A DNA stretch of 10,443 nt from Bacillota bacterium (GTDB lineage Bacteria; Bacillota_A; Clostridia; Lachnospirales; Bianqueaceae): assembly GCA_017420625.1 (NCBI GenBank), contig JAFOIR010000223.1:1-10443 (forward strand), read 5' to 3'. Both the position numbers and the translations under genes were made by a program. This document shows, in pieces, positions 1 to 7,283 of this stretch (position 1 is its first letter; every line of letters starts with the position of its first letter). The notes under the pieces are model-generated. The model saw nothing but the letters and a program-made list of their open reading frames with translations, was not told the origin of the DNA and did no database searches.

Positions 1-1515
1 CTGCGTAGGGATCTTTACTTTCGTATGACCCAGTTCTTTCATTCGCTGAAGGACAGCACAAATCAGCGGTTTGGATAAGCCCTTGCCCTGCTCCTGTCTT
101 TGGACCGCGACCCAGTGAAGCCATCCGGCGTCGGACTGATCCCGGCCGTAGATATCGAAGAAGGCTGTCGCTGTCGCCACTCGTTTTCCGGCAGCATCCT
201 TTACGAAGAACATCCTGCCTGGCAGCATCTGCTGCCTGCCCTCATAATATTTTTCCCATGAAGCTTCTCCCTGTTCATAGGAGGAAAACTCCTTTGCGGA
301 AAACTCGATTCCGATCCAGTCCTTCTTAATATCTTCCATGTTCTCATCCGCTGATACGGCAGCGATCGAATAGCCTTCCGGAAGAGAATATTCCGGGATG
401 GACGAAAGGTCTCCTTCAAACATGATCTCATAGTAGCAAAGCTTCTCATCGTGTGTATCGAAGCGCCTATGATCAATGGGCGGAAGATCCTTTTCCAGCA
501 TGTCACGTACCTGTGGCTCAATTTCCGCCAGATCATGAATCAGCAATAATGTATTTGCTGCTTCGCTTTCTCCCAGCCGGATCTCTTCTTCGCTTGATGT
601 TTCAACACCAATCGCCCGGTTAAGATTATATTCAAGCCATTCGACCCAGTTCTGGTAAACCAGTCCGTAAAGCTCATCATAAGACCGGTAACCGTTATCG
701 TAGGCTTCCAGATATCCTTCGAAAAAGGCGAGAAGATTCTCTCTTAAGAACTGGTGTGTGGACGTACCATCCTTAAAAACGCTGCGAAGTGCCCACTGAA
801 TGCCGAGTTCCAGTACAGCTCGCATGGGATTGGCATAATCCAGACACTCGAGATCGATCACTGAAGGTTTATCCTCATACCACATGACATTTTTCGGATC
901 CATATCGGCATCCGAAATCACCCGCATAGAAGGAAGCTTGTTTCCGGCTGCCAGGATCGAAGACTGAATATCACTGAGCTCATCCAGTTGATTTCTGAGC
1001 ATTCCGGCAATCTTTGCAGGAAGATTCTTACCCTCTTCCAGAAACGCTGCGAAATCGACCGGCGTGAAATCGAAGTCTTCTTCCGGCATGTTTCTGGAAT
1101 CGATCGCATGCATCTGTCCCAGGATCCTGCCGACCTTGCGGCATTGATGCGTGTCAATGCTGCCAAAGTCAGTGATCTGTCCTTCCTGCCAGCGGTAGAT
1201 ATAGAAATAGTTTCCTTCGACTTCCTGCATCTTCTCTCCGGCAAAGCTCATAGCCGGAACGATGGGCAGACCATTTTCTTCCAGGATTTTCTCAAAAGCT
1301 TCTGCAGCGGCAAAATTTCCTTTGGCATCCGGGCGTTTCATGATCTCCGGATTCAGATGTTTGACTGCATAGGGGATCTGACCCGCATAGACTTTGTACA
1401 TCCGATGCATCAGGCCGCCGGAAACCGGCAGGATCTCGCCAGTGATTTCTCCTAAGTCTGTCTGCTTCATCAGCTTTGTGATCAGCTCACGCTCCTCTTG
1501 AATGATTGCTGCCAT
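1..1515 (-). CDS. APH-like phosphotransferase fused to GNAT acetyltransferase (3' end cut by window)
   Basis: I translated the reverse strand; it stays open from ATG at 1515 to the window edge, giving 505 residues without a stop. Residues about 20-330 resemble the aminoglycoside phosphotransferase/choline kinase fold: a likely ATP lysine K52 (YAVKHL), a catalytic-loop motif DADMDPKN with catalytic D204 and N209, and the metal-binding IDLE motif (D221). The usual loop histidine (HxD) is aspartate here (D202). After a linker, residues about 362-505 resemble a GNAT N-acetyltransferase: WLHWVAV is followed by the acetyl-CoA loop Q474-x-x-G477-x-G479. The C-terminus lies outside the window. The start is supported by AGAGG seven bases upstream. 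Neither substrate is known; small-molecule phosphorylation plus acetylation is an inference from the folds, and antibiotic modification should not be assumed. The gene follows the GH95 gene by 41 bases on the same strand, so co-transcription is likely. Confidence 0.8.
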   Translation of the reverse strand, partial: MAAIIQEERELITKLMKQTDLGEITGEILPVSGGLMHRMYKVYAGQIPYAVKHLNPEIMKRPDAKGNFAAAEAFEKILEENGLPIVPAMSFAGEKMQEVEGNYFYIYRWQEGQITDFGSIDTHQCRKVGRILGQMHAIDSRNMPEEDFDFTPVDFAAFLEEGKNLPAKIAGMLRNQLDELSDIQSSILAAGNKLPSMRVISDADMDPKNVMWYEDKPSVIDLECLDYANPMRAVLELGIQWALRSVFKDGTSTHQFLRENLLAFFEGYLEAYDNGYRSYDELYGLVYQNWVEWLEYNLNRAIGVETSSEEEIRLGESEAANTLLLIHDLAEIEPQVRDMLEKDLPPIDHRRFDTHDEKLCYYEIMFEGDLSSIPEYSLPEGYSIAAVSADENMEDIKKDWIGIEFSAKEFSSYEQGEASWEKYYEGRQQMLPGRMFFVKDAAGKRVATATAFFDIYGRDQSDAGWLHWVAVQRQEQGKGLSKPLICAVLQRMKELGHTKVKIPTQ

Positions 1516-1556
1516 TTGTCCGCCTCTCTTCTTTCCTATGCATTTTGTGCTATCTT

Positions 1557-3884
1557 TTATCTTATCATAGACTCCTTCAGCTGTCCATCTTTCCATGAAA
1601 AATCAGCGGTGCGGCCGTCACTGAGGCAAAGCCCCCGCACGTACCCTTCCTGCCATGCTTTCGGAAGCGCCGGAAGATATACAGGCTTTCCGTCTTCTTC
1701 CTGCAGGAGCATCAGGGCAATTCCGGCGCAAACACCGAAGTTGCCGTCGATCTGGAACGGGGGATGCGCACACATAAGATTGGGATAGGATCCGCCTCTT
1801 CCATGCCAGAGAACAGCCGGATCACTCATGCGAAGCTGCATATCGATGAGCTTCTCCGCATGATCCCCGTCCCGAAGTTTTGCCCACAAACAGACTTTCC
1901 ATGCCAGTGACCAGCCTGTTCCTTCGTCTCCGCGGACCAGAAGTGATTTTTTAGCCGCCTCAGCAAGCTCGGAAAGCTTCGTTGTACCATCCTGACCCGT
2001 GATGACATGGAATTGACTTCCTGGATAAAGTCCATACAGATGAGATACATGCCGGTGATGGACTTCCACTTCCTGAAAATCTCTGTTCCATTCCAGGATC
2101 CGTCCGTCATCTCCGATCAGCGGTTCCTGAAGACGCGGCATAATCTCCCGGATCTTTGAAGAAAATTCACTTTCTGTTTCCTCCACTTCTGCCAGCATCT
2201 CCAGCACATCCCTTACGATCGTCTGAGACATGGCTGTCCATTCACAAAGTGCTGCTTTCTGTTTCTCCTTGCCATCCTCCGAACAAACGATAAACTGATT
2301 TTCCGGAGAAGTCGACGGAGTAAGAACCAGCTTTCCGCTTTCATTTTCCCGAAGCTGAGAGATATAAAAACAAGCAGCATCCTGAAGGATCGGCCGCAAA
2401 GTGTCTTTCAGGAATTCCGTATCCTTTGTGAAACAGTAGTATTCATACAGATGCCGGCAAAGCCATCCGCCGGACAGCGGCCATAGCGCCCAGAGACCGC
2501 TTCCTTCCTGTCCGTTTCCGACAGGACCAGACAGCCTCCAAAGATCAGTATTGTGATGGGCGCAGAAACCAGGTGCATCATAAAATGCTTTCGCACTTCG
2601 TTTACCGCTTTCGTCAAGTTCCCGGATCAATCGGATCATGGGCTCGGCGCATTCCGAAAGATTGACCGGGAGTGTCGGCCAGTAGTTCATCTCGGTATTG
2701 ATGTTGATGGTATAGTTGCTGTGCCAGGGAGCCTTCAGATGATCGTTCCAGATTCCCTGAAGATTCATGGCCTGAGTTCCCGGGCGGGATGCTGCGATCG
2801 TCAGGTATCGTCCATAGTGGAAAAGCAGTGCATAAAGCGCCTGATCCTCCGCGCCTTCTTCATGGCGGATCAGCCGTTCATCTGTTGGAAGATCAGATAT
2901 CTTTCCTGCCGGCAGGGTAAGTTCACATCTCTCATACAGCGACCGATGATCTTCAATATGCCGAGAAAGAAGAGCATCCCATCCAAGACTCACGGCACTT
3001 TGAAGATCAGCCATACAGGGTTCCTTGTATTCTTTTCCTTCCCGTACAGGATGCTTGTTCCATCCGGCAAAGGATGTCCGGACAGCCAGGTAAATGATCA
3101 CCTCATTGGCCTTTTCTACCTCGAACATATCCTGTGAATCATCATGCATCTTGTTGATCCGGCCGCCCTGAGGACAAACTGCCATAGCAGCACAGAAATG
3201 GATTCCCTGTTTTGCCGGTTCATGTTCATAGACCTGAAGGACTTCATCCTGTCCCTGTCCACGCTCGATCTTCGTAGTTGGACAGACACCGTCAAGAATG
3301 AGTCGGCCAATTTCTTCCTTTTGCGAATCATCAGCGGAAATGAATCCTTTGAGTTTAGTCTCCAGCCGGATCCGGCAGGAAACAGCTTCCGGCTTTGACG
3401 CACGAAGCCTTACCGCCAGTACCTGATCCGGGCAGGAGACAAAGCATTCCCGCTCATAGACGATCCCCTGCTGCAGATAGCTTACTTTGCTTACGCCGGT
3501 TCTAAGATCCAGCTCCCGACGATAGGAATTTCCTTCTGAGCTCGGAAAGTCGATCATCAGATCACCCAGGGGAAGATACATTTCACTTGGCCTGGAGGTA
3601 AAGTCTTTTTCCAGTATTTTCTGTGCCTCGACATACTGTCCTTCAGCTGTCAGCTCCCGGGCTTTTTCCCAGGCTTTCAGCGCGTCAGGCTGATCATAAA
3701 AGCCCGGAAGGCCTGACCAAAGTGTATCTTCATTGAGTGCCAGTCTCTCATGATGAACACCGCCGAAGACCATGGCACCGATCCGTCCGTTTCCGATCGG
3801 GAGAGCTTCATTCCAGTTTGCTGCACCTCGCCGGTACCAGAGTACATGCCGGCAGTTGTTTTTCTGATTTACCTGATTATCCAT
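1557..3884 (-). CDS. GH95 family alpha-L-fucosidase, cytoplasmic
   Basis: This 775-residue protein matches glycoside hydrolase family 95 along its whole length; members are usually about 750-800 residues. The N-terminal domain carries the family opening LPIGNGRIGAMVFGG (residues 28-42) and LALNEDTLWSG (48-58). The (alpha/alpha)6 catalytic domain has all the residues I can match to Bifidobacterium AfcA: N394 and N396 in TININTEMNYW (water-activating asparagines), E528 in TPSTSPEN (general acid), and D713 in FQIDGNFG. GH95 enzymes invert at terminal alpha-1,2-linked L-fucose on H-antigen, milk or mucin glycans; a few act on L-galactose. There is no signal peptide or membrane segment, so it should act on imported oligosaccharides, though no transporter is in view. 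The ribosome site is weak (AGG about 11 bases upstream), but the start agrees with the family N-terminus. No convincing promoter is visible between it and the upstream terminator, so transcription may depend on read-through. Confidence 0.95.
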   Translation of the reverse strand: MDNQVNQKNNCRHVLWYRRGAANWNEALPIGNGRIGAMVFGGVHHERLALNEDTLWSGLPGFYDQPDALKAWEKARELTAEGQYVEAQKILEKDFTSRPSEMYLPLGDLMIDFPSSEGNSYRRELDLRTGVSKVSYLQQGIVYERECFVSCPDQVLAVRLRASKPEAVSCRIRLETKLKGFISADDSQKEEIGRLILDGVCPTTKIERGQGQDEVLQVYEHEPAKQGIHFCAAMAVCPQGGRINKMHDDSQDMFEVEKANEVIIYLAVRTSFAGWNKHPVREGKEYKEPCMADLQSAVSLGWDALLSRHIEDHRSLYERCELTLPAGKISDLPTDERLIRHEEGAEDQALYALLFHYGRYLTIAASRPGTQAMNLQGIWNDHLKAPWHSNYTININTEMNYWPTLPVNLSECAEPMIRLIRELDESGKRSAKAFYDAPGFCAHHNTDLWRLSGPVGNGQEGSGLWALWPLSGGWLCRHLYEYYCFTKDTEFLKDTLRPILQDAACFYISQLRENESGKLVLTPSTSPENQFIVCSEDGKEKQKAALCEWTAMSQTIVRDVLEMLAEVEETESEFSSKIREIMPRLQEPLIGDDGRILEWNRDFQEVEVHHRHVSHLYGLYPGSQFHVITGQDGTTKLSELAEAAKKSLLVRGDEGTGWSLAWKVCLWAKLRDGDHAEKLIDMQLRMSDPAVLWHGRGGSYPNLMCAHPPFQIDGNFGVCAGIALMLLQEEDGKPVYLPALPKAWQEGYVRGLCLSDGRTADFSWKDGQLKESMIR

Positions 3885-3915
3885 CGATGATATGCCTAAA
3901 CAGAAAGAAAATGTT

Positions 3916-3950
3916 AAAAAAGAGAGCTGTGATCTAGGTCACAGCTCTCT
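3916..3950 (-). terminator. Strong intrinsic terminator of the isomerase gene
   Basis: A perfect 12-bp inverted repeat (AGAGAGCTGTGA at 3921-3932 and TCACAGCTCTCT at 3939-3950) encloses a six-base loop. Read on the minus strand, it is followed directly by a run of T (3916-3921 on the template side). It lies about 20 bases past the stop of the isomerase gene and about 30 bases before the GH95 start, so it should end or attenuate transcription between them. Confidence 0.9.
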
Positions 3951-3969
3951 TCGGCAAGAAACTGATTTC

Positions 3970-4857
3970 TTATTTTACATGTTCATGGACATATGCGGCG
4001 TCTTCAGCGATGCACTTGTCGTGCTCATCGTAGAAGCCTTCACGCTCGATGACCCAGAATGCCTCGAAGTCCTGCTCGTCAAGAGCATTCTTGATCTCCT
4101 GCCAGTTCATGTTGCTCTCAGGAGCGCCCATCTTGCACTGGACAGAGAAGCGTTTTGCCTGCTCCGGATCGTTCATGCGGGCTTTGAAGCCTTCAAGAAT
4201 CTTCATGCGCTCTTCAATCGGAAGTTCTTTGACATTGCCGAACGGGCTTCCGCCGCCTTTCTGGTCGTGACGGCTTGCGGGACGAGGTCCGGGACCCTGA
4301 ACCTTGCTGTTCTCTTTGACATGGATCGCGATGAAGCGGTTCAGATTCTGACGGATGAAGCTCGGGGGATAAGCGCCGCCGTTCTGTGCCCAGCCGCAGT
4401 CCAGCTGGAAGTAGCACTTGGAGCTGTTGTCAATAACGGTCTGCAGCAGGAATTTGCCCTTGTCTACGAAGAATTCCTGGCTATGGTTATGATAACCGAC
4501 CTTGATTCCGTAAGGAGCAGCCATCTCAGCCATTTCGTCAAGCTCATGAGCAACTTCGATCGCTTCTTCAGTGGAATTGAAGGGGGTGCTGGCCCAGATC
4601 ACGGCTTTGCCGCCGAGAGCAGCCATCTTTTTCACGATCTCAAGTTCGGGTTTTGCATGGACAGAAACGATCTCCAAACCAACCTCATCGGCCCAGGCTT
4701 TGATATCCTCTACGGGGTTGTCCAGGTCGACAGGAAGAAGTTCAACACCGTCAAATCCAAGGGATTTGATCTTTTCAAATTTCTCTTTGAGGGTCAGGCC
4801 AAGTCCAAGATAAGACTCGATGCCGCCAAAGGAATAAGTACCAATGTTAACTTTCAT
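3970..4857 (-). CDS. Sugar phosphate isomerase/epimerase family protein (AP-endonuclease-2-like TIM barrel)
   Basis: This 295-residue protein has the xylose isomerase-like TIM-barrel pattern. The expected metal-site residues are in order: E39 (GFDGVEL), H67 (SVHAKPE), H123/H125 with E128 (GYHNHSQEF), D153 (QLDCGWA), H179 and K181 (AIHVKEN), and a late glutamate, E271 or E273 (WVIERE). The family interconverts keto and aldo sugars or acts as epimerases, dehydratases or glycoside-cleaving lyases (IolE, hydroxypyruvate isomerase, DgpB/C-type), so the exact reaction cannot be read from sequence. I chose the ATG at 4857 over an upstream in-frame ATG at 4929: AGGAGG sits seven bases before 4857, the longer form would begin inside the promoter, and the family N-terminus (MKVNIGTYSF) fits. 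It is divergent from the SPFH-oxidoreductase operon and ends at a strong terminator. Confidence 0.85.
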   Translation of the reverse strand: MKVNIGTYSFGGIESYLGLGLTLKEKFEKIKSLGFDGVELLPVDLDNPVEDIKAWADEVGLEIVSVHAKPELEIVKKMAALGGKAVIWASTPFNSTEEAIEVAHELDEMAEMAAPYGIKVGYHNHSQEFFVDKGKFLLQTVIDNSSKCYFQLDCGWAQNGGAYPPSFIRQNLNRFIAIHVKENSKVQGPGPRPASRHDQKGGGSPFGNVKELPIEERMKILEGFKARMNDPEQAKRFSVQCKMGAPESNMNWQEIKNALDEQDFEAFWVIEREGFYDEHDKCIAEDAAYVHEHVK

Positions 4858-4900
4858 GGGGGTTCCTCCTGTAAAATAAGTTGAAATAAACACTATTTTG

Positions 4901-4929
4901 ATTATACCTGTTTTTTGACTTTCTGGCAA
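4901..4929 (-). promoter_or_regulatory. Sigma-A type promoter for the isomerase gene
   Basis: On the minus strand, TTGCCA (4929-4924, five of six to consensus) and TATAAT (4906-4901, perfect) are separated by 17 bases. The predicted start near 4894 leaves a leader of about 37 bases with an AGGAGG ribosome site. Confidence 0.8.
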
Positions 4930-4939
4930 TGAGGAATGA

Positions 4940-4968
4940 TTGAATAATTCATAGTTTTTCGATATAAT
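4940..4968 (+). promoter_or_regulatory. Sigma-A type promoter for the SPFH-oxidoreductase-AmmeMemoRadiSam operon
   Basis: TTGAAT (4940-4945, four of six) and TATAAT (4963-4968, perfect) are 17 bases apart. The predicted start near 4975 is about 32 bases before the ATG at 5007. The -35 box lies only ten bases from that of the divergent isomerase promoter. An 11-base palindrome, TGAATAATTCA (4941-4951), overlaps it. Confidence 0.75.
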
Positions 4969-5006
4969 GAAGCCAGAAAATACAAAGGAAGGTCAGGGCA
5001 GATTCT

Positions 5007-6203
5007 ATGGGAATCATCAGAGCATTTACCAGCGCCATCCCCAGCGTTATGGACGAGCAGTGGCGGGAGGTTTTTCAATCTGACGCCATGGGTCCGGATG
5101 TACTGCTTCAGCGCGGATATAAACGTGTAGGTGCGCGCAGTGCCAATACTCGTATGGATGATCAGGTCATTACAAACGGATCGATCATCATGGTAAACGA
5201 AGGCCAGGCTGTGATCGCTACGGCAAACGGAAAGATCGTGGATGTCTGCACAGAGCCCGGTGCTCATGAATTCCATGATCCCAATCAGCCGGACGGCTTT
5301 TTCAAGGGTGTTTTTTCCACTGCCCTGCAGCGTGTCGCCTACGGCGGCGGCGATGTTCAGCCTATCGTCCATCGTGTCTACTATGTCAATATGATGGAGT
5401 GCTATGGAAACCGGTTCCAGACTGCAGCCCCCATTCCTTTTGCTGTAGGCGATGAATCCCTGGGACTCGACATGGACGGCGGCCTCTCCCTTGGCGGAAC
5501 TTTTTCCTATCGGATCACGGATCCGGTCAAATTTTATAAATTACTCGTCGGCAATATCACCGGACAGTATACCCGAAAGCAGCTGAATCTCCAGGTCACG
5601 GCTTCCATGCTTTCCGCTCTTCAGCCGGCGACACAGATCATGACAAAAAATGGTCAGAGGCCTTATCAGATCATTCAAAATACCACTGCTCTTTGTGATG
5701 CCTTAAGAGAAGCCACCAAAGAAGGATGGTTCGGCCAGCACGGGATCGAAGTCAGCAGTATCGCGATCGACAGCGTAAAAGTCCACGGAGCTGAGGAAGT
5801 CCGCGAAGCTCAGCGGATCGCGACACTCAAAAACCCTGCCATGGCACAGGGTGCGCTTGTCGGAGCCATGGCTGACAGTGTCAGGATCGCGGGATCCAAT
5901 CCGGCTGGTATAGGAGCCTTTCCGGCGGCTGCCATGTTTGGCATGCCTTCTGCCGCCCCGGCTCAGCCTGCCACACCCAATCCGGCGGCACCGTCCAAAA
6001 ACGCTGACATGATCGCTTATCTTCGCGGTCAGGCACCCAGACCCACCGCACAAAGTGAACGAGCCCTTGGGGTCACCGGTCCGGACGGCGTAAAACCTGC
6101 CGGATCCAACTCTGCCGTCTGGGTATGCAGCTGCGGAGCCAGAAATACCGGCGGCAATTTCTGCACCGAATGCGGCAAACGAAAGATCGGAGGGGTCCTC
6201 TGA
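5007..6203 (+). CDS. SPFH/band-7 domain protein with C-terminal zinc ribbon (YdjI-like)
   Basis: This 398-residue protein resembles the SPFH family that includes Bacillus subtilis YdjI, often labelled 'virion core protein-like'. Residues about 25-290 form the SPFH region, with DVLLQRG, IIMVNEGQAVI, the glycine-rich LDMDGGLSLGGTFSYRI stretch and an EEVREAQRIA helix. An alanine/proline-rich linker (about 292-370) leads to a zinc ribbon with C374, C376, C386 and C389. There is no transmembrane segment, so membrane association would be peripheral. YdjI works with YdjG/YdjH to recruit PspA to membranes under stress; a similar scaffold role is an inference, since no PspA or YdjG is in view. The ribosome site is moderate: AGGG eight bases upstream, with AAAGGAAGG further away. 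It is first in a plus-strand operon, and its stop overlaps the next start. Confidence 0.85.
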   Translation: MGIIRAFTSAIPSVMDEQWREVFQSDAMGPDVLLQRGYKRVGARSANTRMDDQVITNGSIIMVNEGQAVIATANGKIVDVCTEPGAHEFHDPNQPDGFFKGVFSTALQRVAYGGGDVQPIVHRVYYVNMMECYGNRFQTAAPIPFAVGDESLGLDMDGGLSLGGTFSYRITDPVKFYKLLVGNITGQYTRKQLNLQVTASMLSALQPATQIMTKNGQRPYQIIQNTTALCDALREATKEGWFGQHGIEVSSIAIDSVKVHGAEEVREAQRIATLKNPAMAQGALVGAMADSVRIAGSNPAGIGAFPAAAMFGMPSAAPAQPATPNPAAPSKNADMIAYLRGQAPRPTAQSERALGVTGPDGVKPAGSNSAVWVCSCGARNTGGNFCTECGKRKIGGVL

Positions 6204-7255
6204 TGTTTCGGGTAGGAGTCATTGGCCTTGGCATGGGAAAAAGCCATGCCATCGGGGTTCAGAAAACGGCGGCTTCTCTGGCGAAAAAAGGTGTCCCGGA
6301 TCAGGATCTTCCTGTGCTCTATGCACTGTGTGATATCGATCGAGACAAACTGATCCGAATCGGAAAAGAACTGGAAGTGGGTAATCTTTATGAAGATTAC
6401 CGTGATATGCTGGATGATCCTTTGCTGGATGCAGTGATCATCGCTTCTCCGGATCAGGATCATCGCCGGATGGCAGAAGATGCTTTATCGGCCGGCAAAC
6501 ATGTGCTGTGTGAAAAACCGCTGGCTCTTACAAGAGAAGATATCGAAGCGATCGTTCGCGCAGCACAAAACAGCGAGAAAACCTTCATGGTCGGCCAGAT
6601 CTGCCGTTTTACACCAGGTTTCAGACAGGCTAAAGAGCTCATTGAAAAAGGCGTGATCGGTGATCTGACCTTTGTGGAATCCGAATATGCCCACGATTAT
6701 ACCAAAATCTACCGTGCCGGTACCTGGCGTTCGGATCCGCTTCGAAACGGTATCGTGGGCGGCGGCTGTCATGCGGTGGATCTGCTGCGCTGGATCGCCG
6801 GTGATCCGGTGGAAGTCATGGCCTATGGGACGCATAAAACTTTTGCTGAGATGACGCCTTATGATGATACCCATGTGGCGATCCTTCAGTTTCCGAGAGG
6901 CGTGATCGGCAAGGTCTTCTGCTCCATCAGCTGCCGGAGAACCTATACGATGCGCTCTGTCTTCTACGGCACAAAGGGTACGATCATCACCGACAATACC
7001 AGTCCTTCCATGACGCTCTATTCCTATCAGGAAGATCCGGATCATCCGGACGGCATTCTCTCTGAAACAGAGATTCCCATCAACATCAATTCTCATAATG
7101 CTGCCGGAGAATTCGAAGCATTCTATGAAGCGATCCGGACCGGCCGTCCGGTGGATACACCGGCAGCAGAAGGCGCCAATACCATAGCTGTGTGTCATGC
7201 GATCATTCAGTCGAGCCTGACCGGTCAGCCGGTCAGACCTGTATATTTCCAGTAG
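6203..7255 (+). CDS. Gfo/Idh/MocA family NAD(P)-dependent oxidoreductase
   Basis: This 350-residue protein has the standard two-domain architecture. The N-terminal Rossmann fold shows VIGLGMGKSHA (residues 6-16), a likely cofactor-selecting acidic patch (LCDIDRDK, 42-49) and the family motif CEKPLAL (E104, K105, P106). The C-terminal domain has GIVGGGCHAVDLL with candidate catalytic D193/H190 near K105. Members oxidise or reduce sugars, inositols and related alcohols; the substrate cannot be told here. I chose ATG 6203 because it lies inside the preceding stop (TGATG) and has GGAGGGG seven bases upstream. A longer frame opening at 6125 would overlap the zinc-ribbon codons and lacks a family match there. 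The stop-start overlap implies translational coupling to the SPFH gene. It stands divergent from the TIM-barrel isomerase, a pairing common in sugar-modification loci. Confidence 0.92.
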   Translation: MFRVGVIGLGMGKSHAIGVQKTAASLAKKGVPDQDLPVLYALCDIDRDKLIRIGKELEVGNLYEDYRDMLDDPLLDAVIIASPDQDHRRMAEDALSAGKHVLCEKPLALTREDIEAIVRAAQNSEKTFMVGQICRFTPGFRQAKELIEKGVIGDLTFVESEYAHDYTKIYRAGTWRSDPLRNGIVGGGCHAVDLLRWIAGDPVEVMAYGTHKTFAEMTPYDDTHVAILQFPRGVIGKVFCSISCRRTYTMRSVFYGTKGTIITDNTSPSMTLYSYQEDPDHPDGILSETEIPININSHNAAGEFEAFYEAIRTGRPVDTPAAEGANTIAVCHAIIQSSLTGQPVRPVYFQ

Positions 7256-7283
7256 GCTCTGTCCTTCAGGAAGGAGGAATTCC

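Noticed and set aside
3929..3944. TGTGATCTAGGTCACA, an exact match to the CRP palindrome pattern TGTGA-N6-TCACA.
   Set aside because: It is the inner part of a 12-bp terminator stem followed by a T-run directly after a stop codon, which explains the symmetry. Bacillota generally use CcpA rather than CRP for catabolite control, and no promoter is placed to use it.
3892..4884. A 330-codon plus-strand frame covering the whole isomerase gene in antisense.
   Set aside because: No family motifs are visible, and it begins in the GH95 leader and runs through the terminator hairpin. The minus-strand frame has a full set of TIM-barrel metal residues, a consensus promoter and an AGGAGG site. Codon bias explains the open antisense frame.
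4858..4929. A longer form of the isomerase starting at ATG 4929.
   Set aside because: It would add 24 residues with no family match, start within the -35 box, and have no ribosome site, whereas ATG 4857 has AGGAGG at ideal spacing.
6125..6202. A longer oxidoreductase starting at 6125 inside the SPFH gene.
   Set aside because: The extra 26 codons overlap the zinc ribbon in another frame. The Rossmann fold begins right after ATG 6203, which has a strong ribosome site.
7219..7240. TGACCGGTCA palindrome followed by a second CCGGTCAG near the end of the oxidoreductase gene.
   Set aside because: It is coding sequence (LTGQPVRP), has no T-run after it, and the next gene has its own ribosome site 28 bases after the stop, so neither a terminator nor an operator is supported.
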